Counted from the stretch's first letter, positions 1 through 10,396 are shown. The stretch is 64,000 nt of DNA from DYJK01 sp040755055 (GCA_040755055.1 JBFMBS010000024.1:1-64000), one strand, 5' to 3'. The notes: generated from the sequence alone by a model not told the origin. A program made the numbers and translations.

Positions 1-1
1 T

Positions 2-85
2 GACCTCAACACTATTTCTCTTGTTACTCGTTTATCCAAATCAGTTGTCAGTCAGTATCTTGATTTAATTCCCACTGACTCGTAA
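2..85 (+). CDS. 3' end of an unidentified + strand gene (partial)
   Basis: An open frame enters the window from the left and ends at a TAA at 83-85. It gives about 27 residues with a helix-turn-helix flavour (TRLSKSVVSQYLDL near the end). The style recalls the C-terminus of DUF1670-type proteins, where a similar short helical repeat closes the protein, but this is a guess from a very short piece. It converges on the protease gene that follows. It could equally be a chance open frame. Confidence 0.3.
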   Translation, partial: DLNTISLVTRLSKSVVSQYLDLIPTDS

Positions 86-119
86 TTTTATCTTTACCTT
101 CCTTTGGTATCATTTGATA

Positions 120-2960
120 CTATTTTATAAGTATCATTTTTTTAACATCGGCAGAGTCGTCTGCGGTTAATGGATTCGCTCCGCTCACCACTAGTCTGTA
201 AAAATATACTCCGCTTGATAGGGCGAATCGCTGATTCGCCCCGACATCAAACTTAACTCTGTACTTGCCCGGCAATTGTTCTTCATTCACTAGTGTTGCA
301 ATTTCTCTTCCCAACACATCATAAACTTTCAAAGTCACATAGCTTGAAGCTTGCAGCTTGTAGCTGATAGTTGTACTTGGGTTAAACGGATTAGGATAGT
401 TTTGATACAGAATAAAATCTGTTGGTAATTGTTTTTCTTCTTCAACATTTACCGGAATACTTTGGTATTTAATTCTGCTCTGTATGATGGCGTTTCTTAA
501 CTCTTCAAGCGTGCTGCCGGCTGCAATGGAAAAAGCAACACTAACTGTTTGTCCGGCTGGAATATCAAATGGTCCTCCGCAAGTAATAAAAGAGATATCA
601 TTCACGCCGGCGGAATCGCCTTTTATTCCGCTTGATATACCGGCCCACTTCTGCTGATCATTCAATCCGCCATAAACATATATTTCTCCGCTCACAATCG
701 AATTGTCGATTGGGTAATAACCATAACTATCATGCGATATTAATGCGCTGCCTACATACACATTTGTATTTGCCGTATTATATGCGTACCCAAAATTATC
801 TGCATAATCATATTTTGTAACATTATTCAAATAATCATTTACGGGAATATCCCAATCGTAAAAAAATCCGGCGTAGAGACTATCAATATCATTTTGCGTT
901 GAATTATGAAATGCCGTCCTGATTATAATATAATTTTCATCCGGCGGCGAATTAAAACTGTACGTATAAAAATGCGTGGAGATTCCGAGTTGCGATACCC
1001 CGGCACCGGCATCTGTAAAATTTGTATATCCCTCCTGGAAAGCAGTAGCGCCCGGACTTGTAATAACTATCGGCGATACAATTTCAAAATCCGTGCTTTG
1101 TACTGTTTGAGTTCTTGCAACATCCATTAACTTATTGGAAGATATTCCATACATCAGTGCGCCTTCAAATAACAAATTATCCCCGTTCATGTACCTAAAG
1201 CCGGATCCTTCGAGGTTGTCGCTATAATCATTAAAGCCGAGTGCACCCTTGCTTGTTACACTCATAACAATATTACCGGAATTATGCGTGTCAAACGTTT
1301 TGTTGATCTTCGTCCTAATCCATTGAAAATCGGTATAATTATCTGCACTGAAGAGTAGACGAAAATCAAGTTCGTGGTCATATGGTGCGCCGGGTAAAAT
1401 ATTAAAAGTAAATTTGTTCGAACTGTTATTTGCCGTTTCGAGAGTATCTAAAAAAGGAAGTTGAAATGTTCCGTTTACAATTTGAACGGAAGAATCATCC
1501 GTCTCGAGCGTAACTGTAGCACCGCTGATTGAATGAAGAAAATTTGTAAATGTTATTTCAATTGATATCGTTTCCCCGCTTTGAAGATTTCCGTTTCCAT
1601 TGCCGGTCACTTCGGCAAAGTGTATCTCTGTAGCACGGATAGAAACTAAATTTTCTTCTCTCAAAGCTTTAACTGCATTAATTCTCCCTCTTCCAAATAA
1701 AAAATTTTCGTCTATTGAATTAGCGCCGTCAATACTTTCTGCTGTCATTCTTATTCTTTCGGCAATCTGCAAAGGGGAATAATGCTTGTACTTGGATAGT
1801 ACGAGAGCTGCGAGCCCGGCAGTTAGCGGTGAAGACATCGATGATCCGCCAACGGTTACATAACTAAAGTTCGATATTAAAGCCCATGTAGAATAAATCG
1901 CATCGCCGGGTGCCATAACATCTAAATATATTCCGTGATTTGCGGCAGTACTTCTTTGATCATTCGCCGTTTTCAGCCAGCCGACCGACAGCACATTCAC
2001 ATAACTTGCCGGATAAAACGGTTCGGTAGAACCATTGTTTCCGGCGGCGGCAACAACCAACGCTCCTTTTGATATCGCATAATCAATCACTTCTTGTTCG
2101 GCTAACGAATATGAATATCCGCCCCAGCTGCAATTAATAATTTTAGCGCCGTTATCTGCGGCATATTTAATTCCCTCGAATCCGTAAACAATATACGGCG
2201 TGCCTGAAATATCGCGTTGATCGCTTCTCGAAGCTTTCACCGGAAGTATCGTTGAATTAAACCCGATCGAGGCAATGCCTATACCATTATCTGTTGCCGC
2301 TGCTGCTATACCGGCAACGTGAGTGCCGTGATAACCAAATGAATTTTGTGCTTCATCTTCACTCGGGTCATCATCTTCTGTTCCATCTAAGCCGCCAAAG
2401 TCGTGACCGATAACGTAACCACCGTTATCTTTCAAAATATTTGCGGCAAGATCGGGATGATTCCAATCAACACCGGTATCAACAATGCCGATAATTATTA
2501 AACTATCACCTTTGGTAATATCCCATGCTTCTTCAGCGAAAATTCTTTTCAGGTTTGTTTGCAAATTTGTATCGGCCTTGTCAGATAAAAATTTCGGGTC
2601 ATTTGGCTCATATACTGCCTCGCGTACATATTTGGGTTCTGCCCATTCTACATTATCTAATCGTTTTATTTTTTTTGCCGCTATCTCCGGATCTTCATTT
2701 GAAGAATAGTTTAATAAATAAATATTGCTTAATGGCGATTCGCCCTTAAAAAGTACGCCGTGTTCTTCCTTAAATATTTTGTCGAATCGAGTTGTGTTCA
2801 ATTCCTTGAAAATTTTTGAACCGGTTACGGTTTCTGTTTTGGCTCCTTTGAGTTTCACAACGAGCGTGTTCGAAAGATATATTTGATTCCCCTTTTGAAT
2901 TATTTCTTGTGGATAAATTAAAACGCCGAATAAAAAATAGATCGCCAAAAACTTTTTCAA
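120..2960 (-). CDS. Subtilisin-like (S8) serine protease with T9SS sorting domain
   Basis: Secreted serine endopeptidase. The Asp/His/Ser triad is clear: Asp in GIVDTGVDWNHPDL, His in GYHGTHVAG and Ser in GGSSMSSP; AAGNNG supplies the oxyanion Asn. Counted from the longest frame (ATG at 3059) these are D194, H247, N341 and S407. An N-terminal inhibitor-like segment precedes the catalytic domain. A beta-rich region follows it, and the last ~80 residues form a T9SS type A sorting domain (YQNYPNPFNP, ending MILIK), so export across the outer membrane is expected. The frame is open back to ATG 3059, but I prefer the TTG at 2960: it gives a signal peptide starting MKKFLAIYFLFG and has GGGGA just upstream, whereas the upstream ATGs have no Shine-Dalgarno. 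A hairpin terminator from the next gene upstream separates the two genes. Substrate unknown. Confidence 0.93.
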   Translation of the reverse strand: MKKFLAIYFLFGVLIYPQEIIQKGNQIYLSNTLVVKLKGAKTETVTGSKIFKELNTTRFDKIFKEEHGVLFKGESPLSNIYLLNYSSNEDPEIAAKKIKRLDNVEWAEPKYVREAVYEPNDPKFLSDKADTNLQTNLKRIFAEEAWDITKGDSLIIIGIVDTGVDWNHPDLAANILKDNGGYVIGHDFGGLDGTEDDDPSEDEAQNSFGYHGTHVAGIAAAATDNGIGIASIGFNSTILPVKASRSDQRDISGTPYIVYGFEGIKYAADNGAKIINCSWGGYSYSLAEQEVIDYAISKGALVVAAAGNNGSTEPFYPASYVNVLSVGWLKTANDQRSTAANHGIYLDVMAPGDAIYSTWALISNFSYVTVGGSSMSSPLTAGLAALVLSKYKHYSPLQIAERIRMTAESIDGANSIDENFLFGRGRINAVKALREENLVSIRATEIHFAEVTGNGNGNLQSGETISIEITFTNFLHSISGATVTLETDDSSVQIVNGTFQLPFLDTLETANNSSNKFTFNILPGAPYDHELDFRLLFSADNYTDFQWIRTKINKTFDTHNSGNIVMSVTSKGALGFNDYSDNLEGSGFRYMNGDNLLFEGALMYGISSNKLMDVARTQTVQSTDFEIVSPIVITSPGATAFQEGYTNFTDAGAGVSQLGISTHFYTYSFNSPPDENYIIIRTAFHNSTQNDIDSLYAGFFYDWDIPVNDYLNNVTKYDYADNFGYAYNTANTNVYVGSALISHDSYGYYPIDNSIVSGEIYVYGGLNDQQKWAGISSGIKGDSAGVNDISFITCGGPFDIPAGQTVSVAFSIAAGSTLEELRNAIIQSRIKYQSIPVNVEEEKQLPTDFILYQNYPNPFNPSTTISYKLQASSYVTLKVYDVLGREIATLVNEEQLPGKYRVKFDVGANQRFALSSGVYFYRLVVSGANPLTADDSADVKKMILIK

Positions 2961-3132
2961 TGTTCCATCCCCATTTTTAGGTGTAACAAGTTTATGAATT
3001 CCCATATTTAATAACAATGATGCATGTGACGTGGTTATAGAATAGCTTAATGAAAGCATGATTTTCTATTCTTCCTGGCACCCGGTGTTTATTTGACATT
3101 GTTAATTACTTTTCAACAAAGTTTTTTTATAC

Positions 3133-3164
3133 AAAAAAGGCGGATAAAATTTACCCGCCTTTTT
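3133..3164 (-). terminator. Rho-independent terminator
   Basis: GC-rich stem AAGGCGG / CCGCCTT with an AT loop, flanked by A and T runs on both sides. It lies just downstream of the 3182-6343 gene on the minus strand. The symmetric A/T runs would let it work in either direction. Confidence 0.85.
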
Positions 3165-3181
3165 CTTACATCAATACAACA

Positions 3182-6100
3182 CTATTTTACAAACATCATT
3201 TTCTTAATTGCTCTGTATTTATCGGTTACTAAACGATAGATATATATTCCACTCGGCAAATTATTTGCATTAAAATTAGTTTCGTAATAGCCCGGTGATA
3301 GATACTCATTCTTTAATTCCGCTATTGTCTCGCCCAGTAGATTTAGAACTTCCAATTTAACATGGGATGCTTCGGGGATTGCGAACTTAATCACCGTTGT
3401 TGGATTAAACGGGTTCGGATGATTCTGATACAGCACATACTTTGTAGGAATTGCTTCGTCATCTACCGATGTTGGTATGCTAATCTGTGCCGCGGCAGAA
3501 TACCCCGATTCAGCATCGTTGTTATAAGCATATACTCTGTAAGTATAAGTGCTGTTCGGGAGTGCGGTCGGATCGTTATAACTTATTGTTGTTACGTTGG
3601 CAATTTCGCTGTATGGATTTGTACTGTTAATAACTCCGTTTTTTCTTTCAACTTTGAAACCACTTTCGTTATTAGAGTTATCTGTCCACGTCAATTCCGG
3701 TATGTTGTTTTGACCCAACGTCACAACTAAATTAGTCGGTGTAGTCAACCGCGTTGTAAAATACTTTGCTGTTGAATAGCTGCTTTGAGTATTGTCGTTT
3801 TCTGCTCTTACTCTCCAGTATATTCTTACGCCCATTTGTGTTATTGCAAAAGTAAATGTGGTATCGGTTATATTTTGTTGATCTAATATCACTCCGCTTG
3901 TAAAATCAGTATCTGTTGATATTTGAAGCCGGTATTTGGTTGCGCCGGGCACTGCATTCCAGGTAATATTGACGTTACCGGAGAGGTTTCTCGATCCATC
4001 GTTTGGCAAAACTGTAGTAGGTGCGTTAAGAGGAGCTGCTGTTACTTCTATTTCTGCTTCGTTGGAATATTCTGATTCTGCATCATTGTTATAAGTATAA
4101 ATTCTATATGTATATATATTATTAGTTACAACCGTTTCGTCGGTGAATGATATCGATGTTACATTTCCAATTTCGGAATATGTACCGCCGCCGCTAATAC
4201 CCCCATTTTTTCTCTCAATAATAAATCCGGCTTCATTTGCGGCATTATCTATCCACGTTAACGACGGTCTATTGTTTTGATCAAGTGAAATCGAAAGATT
4301 AGTCGGCGCATCGAGTCGTGTTGTAAAATAACGTGTGCCCGAATAGGCGCTAACACCGTCATTGTTTTCTGCTCTAATCCTCCAATAAATTTTTATTCCT
4401 TTCTCTGCTATTACTGTTGAGAATGAATTTGTACTGATATTGTTTTCGTCTAAGATATTGCCGGTTACAAAATATGGCTCTGTGGATAACTGCAAGTGGT
4501 AATGAGTTGCGCCGGTTACTGCGCCCCAATTAAAATCAATAGTGCCGGATAAATTTCTTTGTGTATCCGCCGGTGATTGCATTACCGGCGCCGATAATGA
4601 TGCGGCGCTATATGTTTGGTCTGTATTTACCAGCCCCGGCGAACCATTTCCATAAATCCAGCCGAACTGCGAATAACGATCGCCGCTGCCCGAAAGCTGT
4701 AATGAATAACCGGTTACAACATTGCCTATGTTTGTGCTTGTTAACCCGGTTGCGTCTCCATCCACTGCTGTGAACGATCCGCCAAAACTTAAAAACTGAT
4801 TTTGTATCACAGTACCGGTGTAGCTAATTGCAACGCCGGACGGGTTAACAATTTCGTTGCTGCCAAAATTCATATAGTACGTGGTTAATCCATTTGCCGT
4901 GTTTCCAACCGTAAATTGATTCAATGTATATGTTGCATATGATTCGCCGGTAGTCCCGTTATAAAGAGTGATTGTGTATTGAGCAAGGTCTGTGACCGCG
5001 CTACTGAGAGCGATTTCGATATACTCGGTATCTAGTTGAGAGTTTGAAATTTTGTTTGGTCCTGAATTCGCAAAAAGTTCGTTTAACCATGCGGCAGTTT
5101 CTCTTCCTTCTTGAATAATCGGGCTTTCAACAACAACGTCCCTTATAAAATTTTCATTATGTTCGCCGAATCTCATCCAGCCATCCGCATCAACAGTAAC
5201 CTGGTGAACTTCTTCCTTCAATCCGCCGGTTACACCTTGTCTTCTATCGTGTTTAAAAGCGATCTTCTTTACCCCGCTTTCAAATTCATTTATTCCCGTT
5301 ACATTCACACTGTGGGCATACCATTTATTATCTGTGCTGTTGCGCCATGTATAATTCATTTCAACATCTTCGCCGTCCTTCATCATCTTCTTTAGGAATT
5401 CCCACGTTGGCGGTTTGTTAACATTGTTGGCTTTTTCATTAAAATTTCTCCCGATAGAATTTCCGCTTGTACTTCCGACATTCCCGTTCACATAGAACGC
5501 TTGGAACTTTATTTCGACCGGGAGATTATATTGTTCCATAAAATCGAGTTTTCCGCTAACCATGTTTTCCGTTGTGGTTCCTTCATTACGTTCTCTTTTC
5601 ATCAAACCGCTCAAGGTCTGCATAGTATTCCTAAGTGTCATTTCCGCCGGAAGATTAATATCGGTATATGTCTGTTCCATCCATTTTATACTGTTTGCAG
5701 TAGCCGTTGGAACACATGCATTTTTATCGCCGGCATACGTATCGGTATCTCCATTTTCGGAGTCGTTCAAATCCAGGTTGGGCGCGTCTTCACCCCGGTA
5801 TTGATAGTCCGATCTAGGATCCCCGGCTGTGTGCCCAAATTTGACAACAGATTTTATTGTTATGTTTTGTTCCGGCGGCACAATGCTTCCATTTTTATCA
5901 TCTATAATTTCCGTAACGTTAACTACTTTTGTATCGAACCATGTTGAAGGATCAAAAGGATAAAAACCGGGAGATGTTAAAATGTGAATATATAAAGTAA
6001 GAGAGACCGGTAAGCTATAAGGAGGGGAAGATATTGTTGTGAAATCAAATGTAGTAGAAAATTCAACCGGTCCATTCACCGGGTCAAAATTGGCTTCGGA

Positions 6101-6343
6101 ACTCGAAGGTAAATATAAGTTCGAAACAATTATATCAAACATGGAATTGGAATTATTCTGGGCACCAACACTCAAATATGCACCCTGGGCGCCCGGTGTA
6201 TATGAGATTGTAAACAATCCGTCCGGAGTTGGCGGTGTATAATTTTCATAATTTATTTTGTTAACCTCCGCGTTAAAGTCGGATTGTCCGTAGGTAATGC
6301 TCAAGAATAACATCAAAAAAAATACTGTAATTTTTTTAAGCAT
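3182..6343 (-). CDS. Secreted T9SS protein with C39-like cysteine domain and tandem FN3 modules
   Basis: 1053 residues with signal peptide MLKKITVFFLMLFLSITYG. Residues ~200-400 hold a possible papain-fold/C39-like peptidase: Cys210 in ACVPTATANS resembles the catalytic Cys motif CGPTA, and His344 in YAHSVNVTGI fits the matching His. This is a motif-level inference. A lamin-tail/Ig-like region follows. Then come two near-copies of a pair: a segment with ATHYHLQLST or ATKYRLQIST and a fibronectin type III-like domain ending YTYRIYTYNNDAESEYS or YTYRVYAYNNDAESGYS, which indicates internal duplication. The C-terminus is a T9SS sorting domain (YQNHPNPFNP, ending MMFVK). It could be an exported protease or adhesin. 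Start chosen at ATG 6343, with the signal peptide immediately after it. Confidence 0.85.
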   Translation of the reverse strand: MLKKITVFFLMLFLSITYGQSDFNAEVNKINYENYTPPTPDGLFTISYTPGAQGAYLSVGAQNNSNSMFDIIVSNLYLPSSSEANFDPVNGPVEFSTTFDFTTISSPPYSLPVSLTLYIHILTSPGFYPFDPSTWFDTKVVNVTEIIDDKNGSIVPPEQNITIKSVVKFGHTAGDPRSDYQYRGEDAPNLDLNDSENGDTDTYAGDKNACVPTATANSIKWMEQTYTDINLPAEMTLRNTMQTLSGLMKRERNEGTTTENMVSGKLDFMEQYNLPVEIKFQAFYVNGNVGSTSGNSIGRNFNEKANNVNKPPTWEFLKKMMKDGEDVEMNYTWRNSTDNKWYAHSVNVTGINEFESGVKKIAFKHDRRQGVTGGLKEEVHQVTVDADGWMRFGEHNENFIRDVVVESPIIQEGRETAAWLNELFANSGPNKISNSQLDTEYIEIALSSAVTDLAQYTITLYNGTTGESYATYTLNQFTVGNTANGLTTYYMNFGSNEIVNPSGVAISYTGTVIQNQFLSFGGSFTAVDGDATGLTSTNIGNVVTGYSLQLSGSGDRYSQFGWIYGNGSPGLVNTDQTYSAASLSAPVMQSPADTQRNLSGTIDFNWGAVTGATHYHLQLSTEPYFVTGNILDENNISTNSFSTVIAEKGIKIYWRIRAENNDGVSAYSGTRYFTTRLDAPTNLSISLDQNNRPSLTWIDNAANEAGFIIERKNGGISGGGTYSEIGNVTSISFTDETVVTNNIYTYRIYTYNNDAESEYSNEAEIEVTAAPLNAPTTVLPNDGSRNLSGNVNITWNAVPGATKYRLQISTDTDFTSGVILDQQNITDTTFTFAITQMGVRIYWRVRAENDNTQSSYSTAKYFTTRLTTPTNLVVTLGQNNIPELTWTDNSNNESGFKVERKNGVINSTNPYSEIANVTTISYNDPTALPNSTYTYRVYAYNNDAESGYSAAAQISIPTSVDDEAIPTKYVLYQNHPNPFNPTTVIKFAIPEASHVKLEVLNLLGETIAELKNEYLSPGYYETNFNANNLPSGIYIYRLVTDKYRAIKKMMFVK

Positions 6344-6479
6344 ATTTTGGCTCCTAATAATTTTCAGATTTTCATTAAGAGAAGATGGTTCGCCACAAGT
6401 GGGATGTTGTGTCTGATTAAAAGTAGGTTAAGTTTTTCTTAAATACAAGTGGCTTTTATGTGGTGTGTTGCCAAACAAA

Positions 6480-6500
6480 AGCCCGCCGATTGGCGGGTCT
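6480..6500 (-). terminator. Rho-independent terminator
   Basis: Perfect 6-bp stem CCCGCC / GGCGGG with a 4-nt loop at 6482-6497, followed on the minus strand by CTTTTG. It lies about 27 bases past the stop of the first M1 peptidase gene. Confidence 0.75.
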
Positions 6501-6526
6501 TAAAATAAGATTTCTTCGTACTGTGA

Positions 6527-8443
6527 TTATTTTGCTTCGTAAATATTTCCTTTTGAATCAGTATCGGGTCCTAATACGGAAATCAGTTCTATCCTTTTAA
6601 ATTCTTTAGCTTTATAAATTTTAAATGGAAAAACTTTTTCTCCGTTTTTCCAAACTGATGCCGGTTGATGGAATAATTCTTCGGCGCCGTCTGAGTAAAA
6701 AACTTTTATATCTATCGGCACCGGGTAGCTGCCAAGGTTTTTAACCATTACGGTTAAATTTTTATCCTTCTCAAAATTTACTCCGTCAATAGAAAGGTCC
6801 GAAAATCCTTGTTCAAAAAACCACGGTTTCCAGAACCAGTCTAAGTTCTCTCCCGCTATTCTATTGAAAGTAAAAAAGAAATCATAAGGAAGCGGATGTT
6901 TTCCGTTCCATGTGTTCATATAATCATGCAGACATTTCTTAAACAGTTCATCACCTAGAAAGTCTCTTAAGATCAAATATGCAACAGCCGGCTGCTGATA
7001 CGCCATTAATCCGTAACCTTGTGTTTTAACGGAATACGAAGGTGTAACAAGCGGAAGCATAAAATCTTTACCTAGTGAATATGAAAGCGCATTCACAAAT
7101 CCCGGCAGTTCGTCCGCTTCCGGTTCCATATTTTTTACAAGGTCAAAAGTGAAAAACGAAGCCCAGCCCTCATCCATCCACGCGTATTTTCTTTCATTGG
7201 TGCCCATAAAAAACGGAAAGTATGTGTGGGCAATCTCGTGGAGTGTAACGCCGATCTGGCCGGCTCTGTTGCCGTATGTTCCGTTATTACACATCATTGG
7301 CGATTCCATTCCGCCGCCCCACTTTCTTTCACCATTGAAAACCGTAACCTTTGGATATGGGAAAGGAATTCCAGGCCAATCATTGGAAAGTGTTTCAACC
7401 GAGAGGCGCCCGAATAGTGCAACTTCTTCCTGGAATTTTCCGTCAGGCGGATAAACCGCTTCGACAAAAACTTTTCTGCCGGTTAAATCAACTTCTGTGC
7501 TGGATCCATCCCATAAATAATTTGAACATGCCGCAAAAGAAAAATCGGGAACGTTCTCTGCTTTAAATTTCCAGACATTTTTTTCTTTCCCCTGAGTAAC
7601 TTTTTTGTTTTTGTAATCATCAACAGTAACAATTCTAACAACCTCGTCGGAATTGAGAGCTTGTTGATATCTTTCATAGATTTCCGGTGCTAAATTTTCT
7701 TGAGCATTCCGGATAACGCCGGTTGCCCAAACAATAAAATCGCCCGGCGTTGTAATCTCAACATCAAAATTGCCGGCATCATTGTAAAACTCTACGGTAC
7801 CGCCATATTCTTGTTTATCCCATCCATCTACATCATCATAAACTGCTATTTGCGGATACCAATACGCAATATAAAAGGTCGAATCGCTGTAAGCACCCAT
7901 TCTTAAACGTGTTTCTTCGGGAATAACTAAGCTCCATGAAATTTCGATTTCGGCAGATGAGTTTGGCGCAATTCTCTCCGGCAATCTGTTTATTACCAAA
8001 TTGGTCGATGATCTTGCAACACGATATTGTTTAGAATAAAAATCAATTCCTCTACCGTTAATTATTAATGTGTCTATTTCGACACCATCTGTTATATCGT
8101 TAACATTCATTGGCCAATCGCGTGCGTTTCCCTTTTTGAAAATATCCTGGTATAATCTAAACACAAATTGTGTAAGCGAATCGGGGCTGTTATTATAATA
8201 AGTGATTAGTGCGTGACCTTTTACGGTGCGTGTTTCGGGAAAGAGTTCTGCCTTTATCGTATAGTCCGAATGATTCACCCAATAACCGGGTCCCGGTTTT
8301 CCCTCGTAGGAACGCGTTCCCTTTTCATAAGCTTTCAATATGTTGCCCGGTATGTATAGAGAAGAATTTTGAGCCTGGGTGATTCCAACAAGAACAAATA
8401 CCATTATTAATGTTATTACTGTAAAAGAAAATTTGATTTTCAC
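6527..8443 (-). CDS. M1 family metallopeptidase
   Basis: 638-residue secreted zinc aminopeptidase-type protein. The zinc site HExxH-x18-E is intact: H402/E403/H406 in LHEIAHTYFP and E425 in AWMDEGW. The substrate-binding GxMEN-type motif appears as GGGMESPM. The signal peptide is MKIKFSFTVITLIMVFVLVG followed by ITQAQ. Both N-terminal beta-domain (YNNSPDSLTQFVFRLYQD) and catalytic-domain features match gluzincins of Bacteroidota-type bacteria. No T9SS tail is present, so a periplasmic location or outer-membrane association is likely. The next gene upstream (8498-10396) is a close paralogue in the same orientation only ~54 bases away; the pair probably arose by tandem duplication and may be cotranscribed. 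Confidence 0.95.
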   Translation of the reverse strand: MKIKFSFTVITLIMVFVLVGITQAQNSSLYIPGNILKAYEKGTRSYEGKPGPGYWVNHSDYTIKAELFPETRTVKGHALITYYNNSPDSLTQFVFRLYQDIFKKGNARDWPMNVNDITDGVEIDTLIINGRGIDFYSKQYRVARSSTNLVINRLPERIAPNSSAEIEISWSLVIPEETRLRMGAYSDSTFYIAYWYPQIAVYDDVDGWDKQEYGGTVEFYNDAGNFDVEITTPGDFIVWATGVIRNAQENLAPEIYERYQQALNSDEVVRIVTVDDYKNKKVTQGKEKNVWKFKAENVPDFSFAACSNYLWDGSSTEVDLTGRKVFVEAVYPPDGKFQEEVALFGRLSVETLSNDWPGIPFPYPKVTVFNGERKWGGGMESPMMCNNGTYGNRAGQIGVTLHEIAHTYFPFFMGTNERKYAWMDEGWASFFTFDLVKNMEPEADELPGFVNALSYSLGKDFMLPLVTPSYSVKTQGYGLMAYQQPAVAYLILRDFLGDELFKKCLHDYMNTWNGKHPLPYDFFFTFNRIAGENLDWFWKPWFFEQGFSDLSIDGVNFEKDKNLTVMVKNLGSYPVPIDIKVFYSDGAEELFHQPASVWKNGEKVFPFKIYKAKEFKRIELISVLGPDTDSKGNIYEAK

Positions 8444-8497
8444 GGGACCCCCGTATATGTTGATAATTTTTAATTCGCCAGTTAGAACATTTTTGTA

Positions 8498-10396
8498 TTA
8501 CTTCAAAACAACAACATTGTCTTCTAAATTTACATCCGGTACTTGTGTTGTTCCGAGTTCAATTCTTTTTACTTTCTCTTTTGAACCGGTTGTGTGAAGT
8601 ATTTCCGTTTTCCCGTCTTTCCATAGATCTGCTGCGGCACTGAAAATAATTTCTTCGGTACCGTCTTCAAAATAAAATTTAATAATTACCGGAAGCGGCA
8701 GACCGCCTTTGTTCTTAACCGTGATTTTTATTTCATTGTTAACCTTGTTTGCCGATAAAGTAAGATCGGGGTAGTTGTTTTCGAAGAACCACGGCTTCCA
8801 ATACCAATCTAAATTTTCTCCGGTGGTTTGATCAAAAGTAAAAAAGAAATCATACGGGAGAGGATGCTTGCCATTCCATCTATCCATGTATTCGTGAAGT
8901 GCTTTGAGAAATTTTTCATCGCCAAGAAATTGTCTTAGGAATTCGTATGCAGCACCGGGTCTTCTATATGATGCCGTACGATATGCCGGATTTTTTATGA
9001 GATAGGAAAGTGTTCTCGGCGGCGTGTCTGTTTCGCTTCCGGCAAATTCTGAATAGCTTTGTGCATTGCGCGTCCGCGGATCGTACCCGGGCGCTTTCTC
9101 TGTTTGAAAATCAAACGGAAGCATTGTTGCCCAGCCTTCGTCCATCCAAGCATATTTTTTCTCGTTGATTCCCATATAAAACGGAAAATATGTGTGACAA
9201 ATTTCGTGAGATGTTACGTGTACTGTTCCTATAAGATCTTCTATGGCGGAGTCGTTACACATCATTGGAAATTCCATTCCGCCTTGCCCGTTAAAAACCG
9301 TCATAAGCGGATACGGATACGGTACACCCGGAATCTCTGCCGAAAAACTTTCGATTGCTTTGCGTGCTATTTCTGCTACGTTCGAAAAATACTCCGTGTT
9401 TTTATTGTAAGCCGCAGAGATAAATGTTCTTCTTCCGGTTTGCTTATCTACAACAAGACTCGAAGCATCCCACAAGTAATGATCGCTGACTGCAAATGCA
9501 AAATCGGGAACGTATTCCGCCCTGATTTTATAAACGAGTTTTTCTTTGTCTGTCGTTACGTTTCTATTTTCCGAATCTTTTTTTGTAACGATGTTAATTA
9601 TTTTATCCGATCGGGATGCGTTCTTATATCTTTCTAGAACGTTTTGTGAATAAACTTCTTCCGGGTTTTGTAAAACGCCCGTTGACCATAGGAGAAATCC
9701 TTCCGGTACCGTTATTTCTACTTCATAATCATTGAAGTCGTTATACATTTCCGCTTGGCCCGTATAGGACAAAACATCCCAGCCGTCAATATCATCATAG
9801 ACTGCAATTTGCGGATACCAATACGCAACAAAGAAAGATGTGTTGTCATACGCACCGGTTCTTACTTGTGATTTGTTTGCAATTGTGTAATTCCAGTCTA
9901 TCTTTATTTCAACCGATCTCTTTGGGAAAAGATTTTTTGAAAGCGGAATAAAAAGATTTGTTCCTTCGCGCCTCGGAGAAGTTTTGCCGCCATCTATTTT
10001 TAATTCTTCTCCGTTAACAATTAATTTTTCAATTACTGCTCCATCATTGATTACGTCCGCATCAACTTCAAAATCCCGTGCATTACCTTTACGGTAAAAA
10101 TCTGGGTAAAGATGAAGAACTATCTGTGTTAGGGTGTCCGGACTATTATTAAAATACACTATTGATTCTTCGCCGGAAAGTTTACGTGATACCGGGTCAA
10201 GTTCCGCTTTGATTTTATAAACGGAATTGTTCTGCCAATAATTTAGTCCGGGCTTTCCTTCGAAGGTTCGAGTTCTGTTTTCGTATGCGCGTTGAATATT
10301 GAGCGGCAAAGGAAGAGTTGATTGTTGTGCTTTTATTTGAGATGAAAACAACTGCACAATAAAAAGGAGGGCAGAAAGAAGAAATTTATTTTTCAT
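8498..10396 (-). CDS. M1 family metallopeptidase (tandem paralogue)
   Basis: 632 residues, colinear with its downstream neighbour. Zinc ligands are H397/E398/H401 in SHEICHTYFP and E420 in AWMDEGW; the exopeptidase motif is GQGGMEFPM. Signal peptide MKNKFLLSALLFIVQLFSSQ then IKAQ. Shared blocks include RKGNARD, AYWYPQIAVYDD, NGKHPLPYDFFFTF and ENLDW.WKPWFFE. The two copies differ mainly in the C-terminal third, which suggests old duplication and possible division of substrate range. ATG 10396 has an AGGAG-like run upstream. Peptide degradation outside the cytoplasm is the likely role. Confidence 0.95.
   Translation of the reverse strand: MKNKFLLSALLFIVQLFSSQIKAQQSTLPLPLNIQRAYENRTRTFEGKPGLNYWQNNSVYKIKAELDPVSRKLSGEESIVYFNNSPDTLTQIVLHLYPDFYRKGNARDFEVDADVINDGAVIEKLIVNGEELKIDGGKTSPRREGTNLFIPLSKNLFPKRSVEIKIDWNYTIANKSQVRTGAYDNTSFFVAYWYPQIAVYDDIDGWDVLSYTGQAEMYNDFNDYEVEITVPEGFLLWSTGVLQNPEEVYSQNVLERYKNASRSDKIINIVTKKDSENRNVTTDKEKLVYKIRAEYVPDFAFAVSDHYLWDASSLVVDKQTGRRTFISAAYNKNTEYFSNVAEIARKAIESFSAEIPGVPYPYPLMTVFNGQGGMEFPMMCNDSAIEDLIGTVHVTSHEICHTYFPFYMGINEKKYAWMDEGWATMLPFDFQTEKAPGYDPRTRNAQSYSEFAGSETDTPPRTLSYLIKNPAYRTASYRRPGAAYEFLRQFLGDEKFLKALHEYMDRWNGKHPLPYDFFFTFDQTTGENLDWYWKPWFFENNYPDLTLSANKVNNEIKITVKNKGGLPLPVIIKFYFEDGTEEIIFSAAADLWKDGKTEILHTTGSKEKVKRIELGTTQVPDVNLEDNVVVLK

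Noticed and set aside
5501..5947. Open frame on + strand inside the FN3/T9SS gene
   Set aside because: Antisense shadow of a clear secreted protein; no ribosome site.
9059..9637. Long + strand open frame opposite the second M1 peptidase gene
   Set aside because: Antisense to a clear conserved gene; Cys/Arg-rich composition with no domain.
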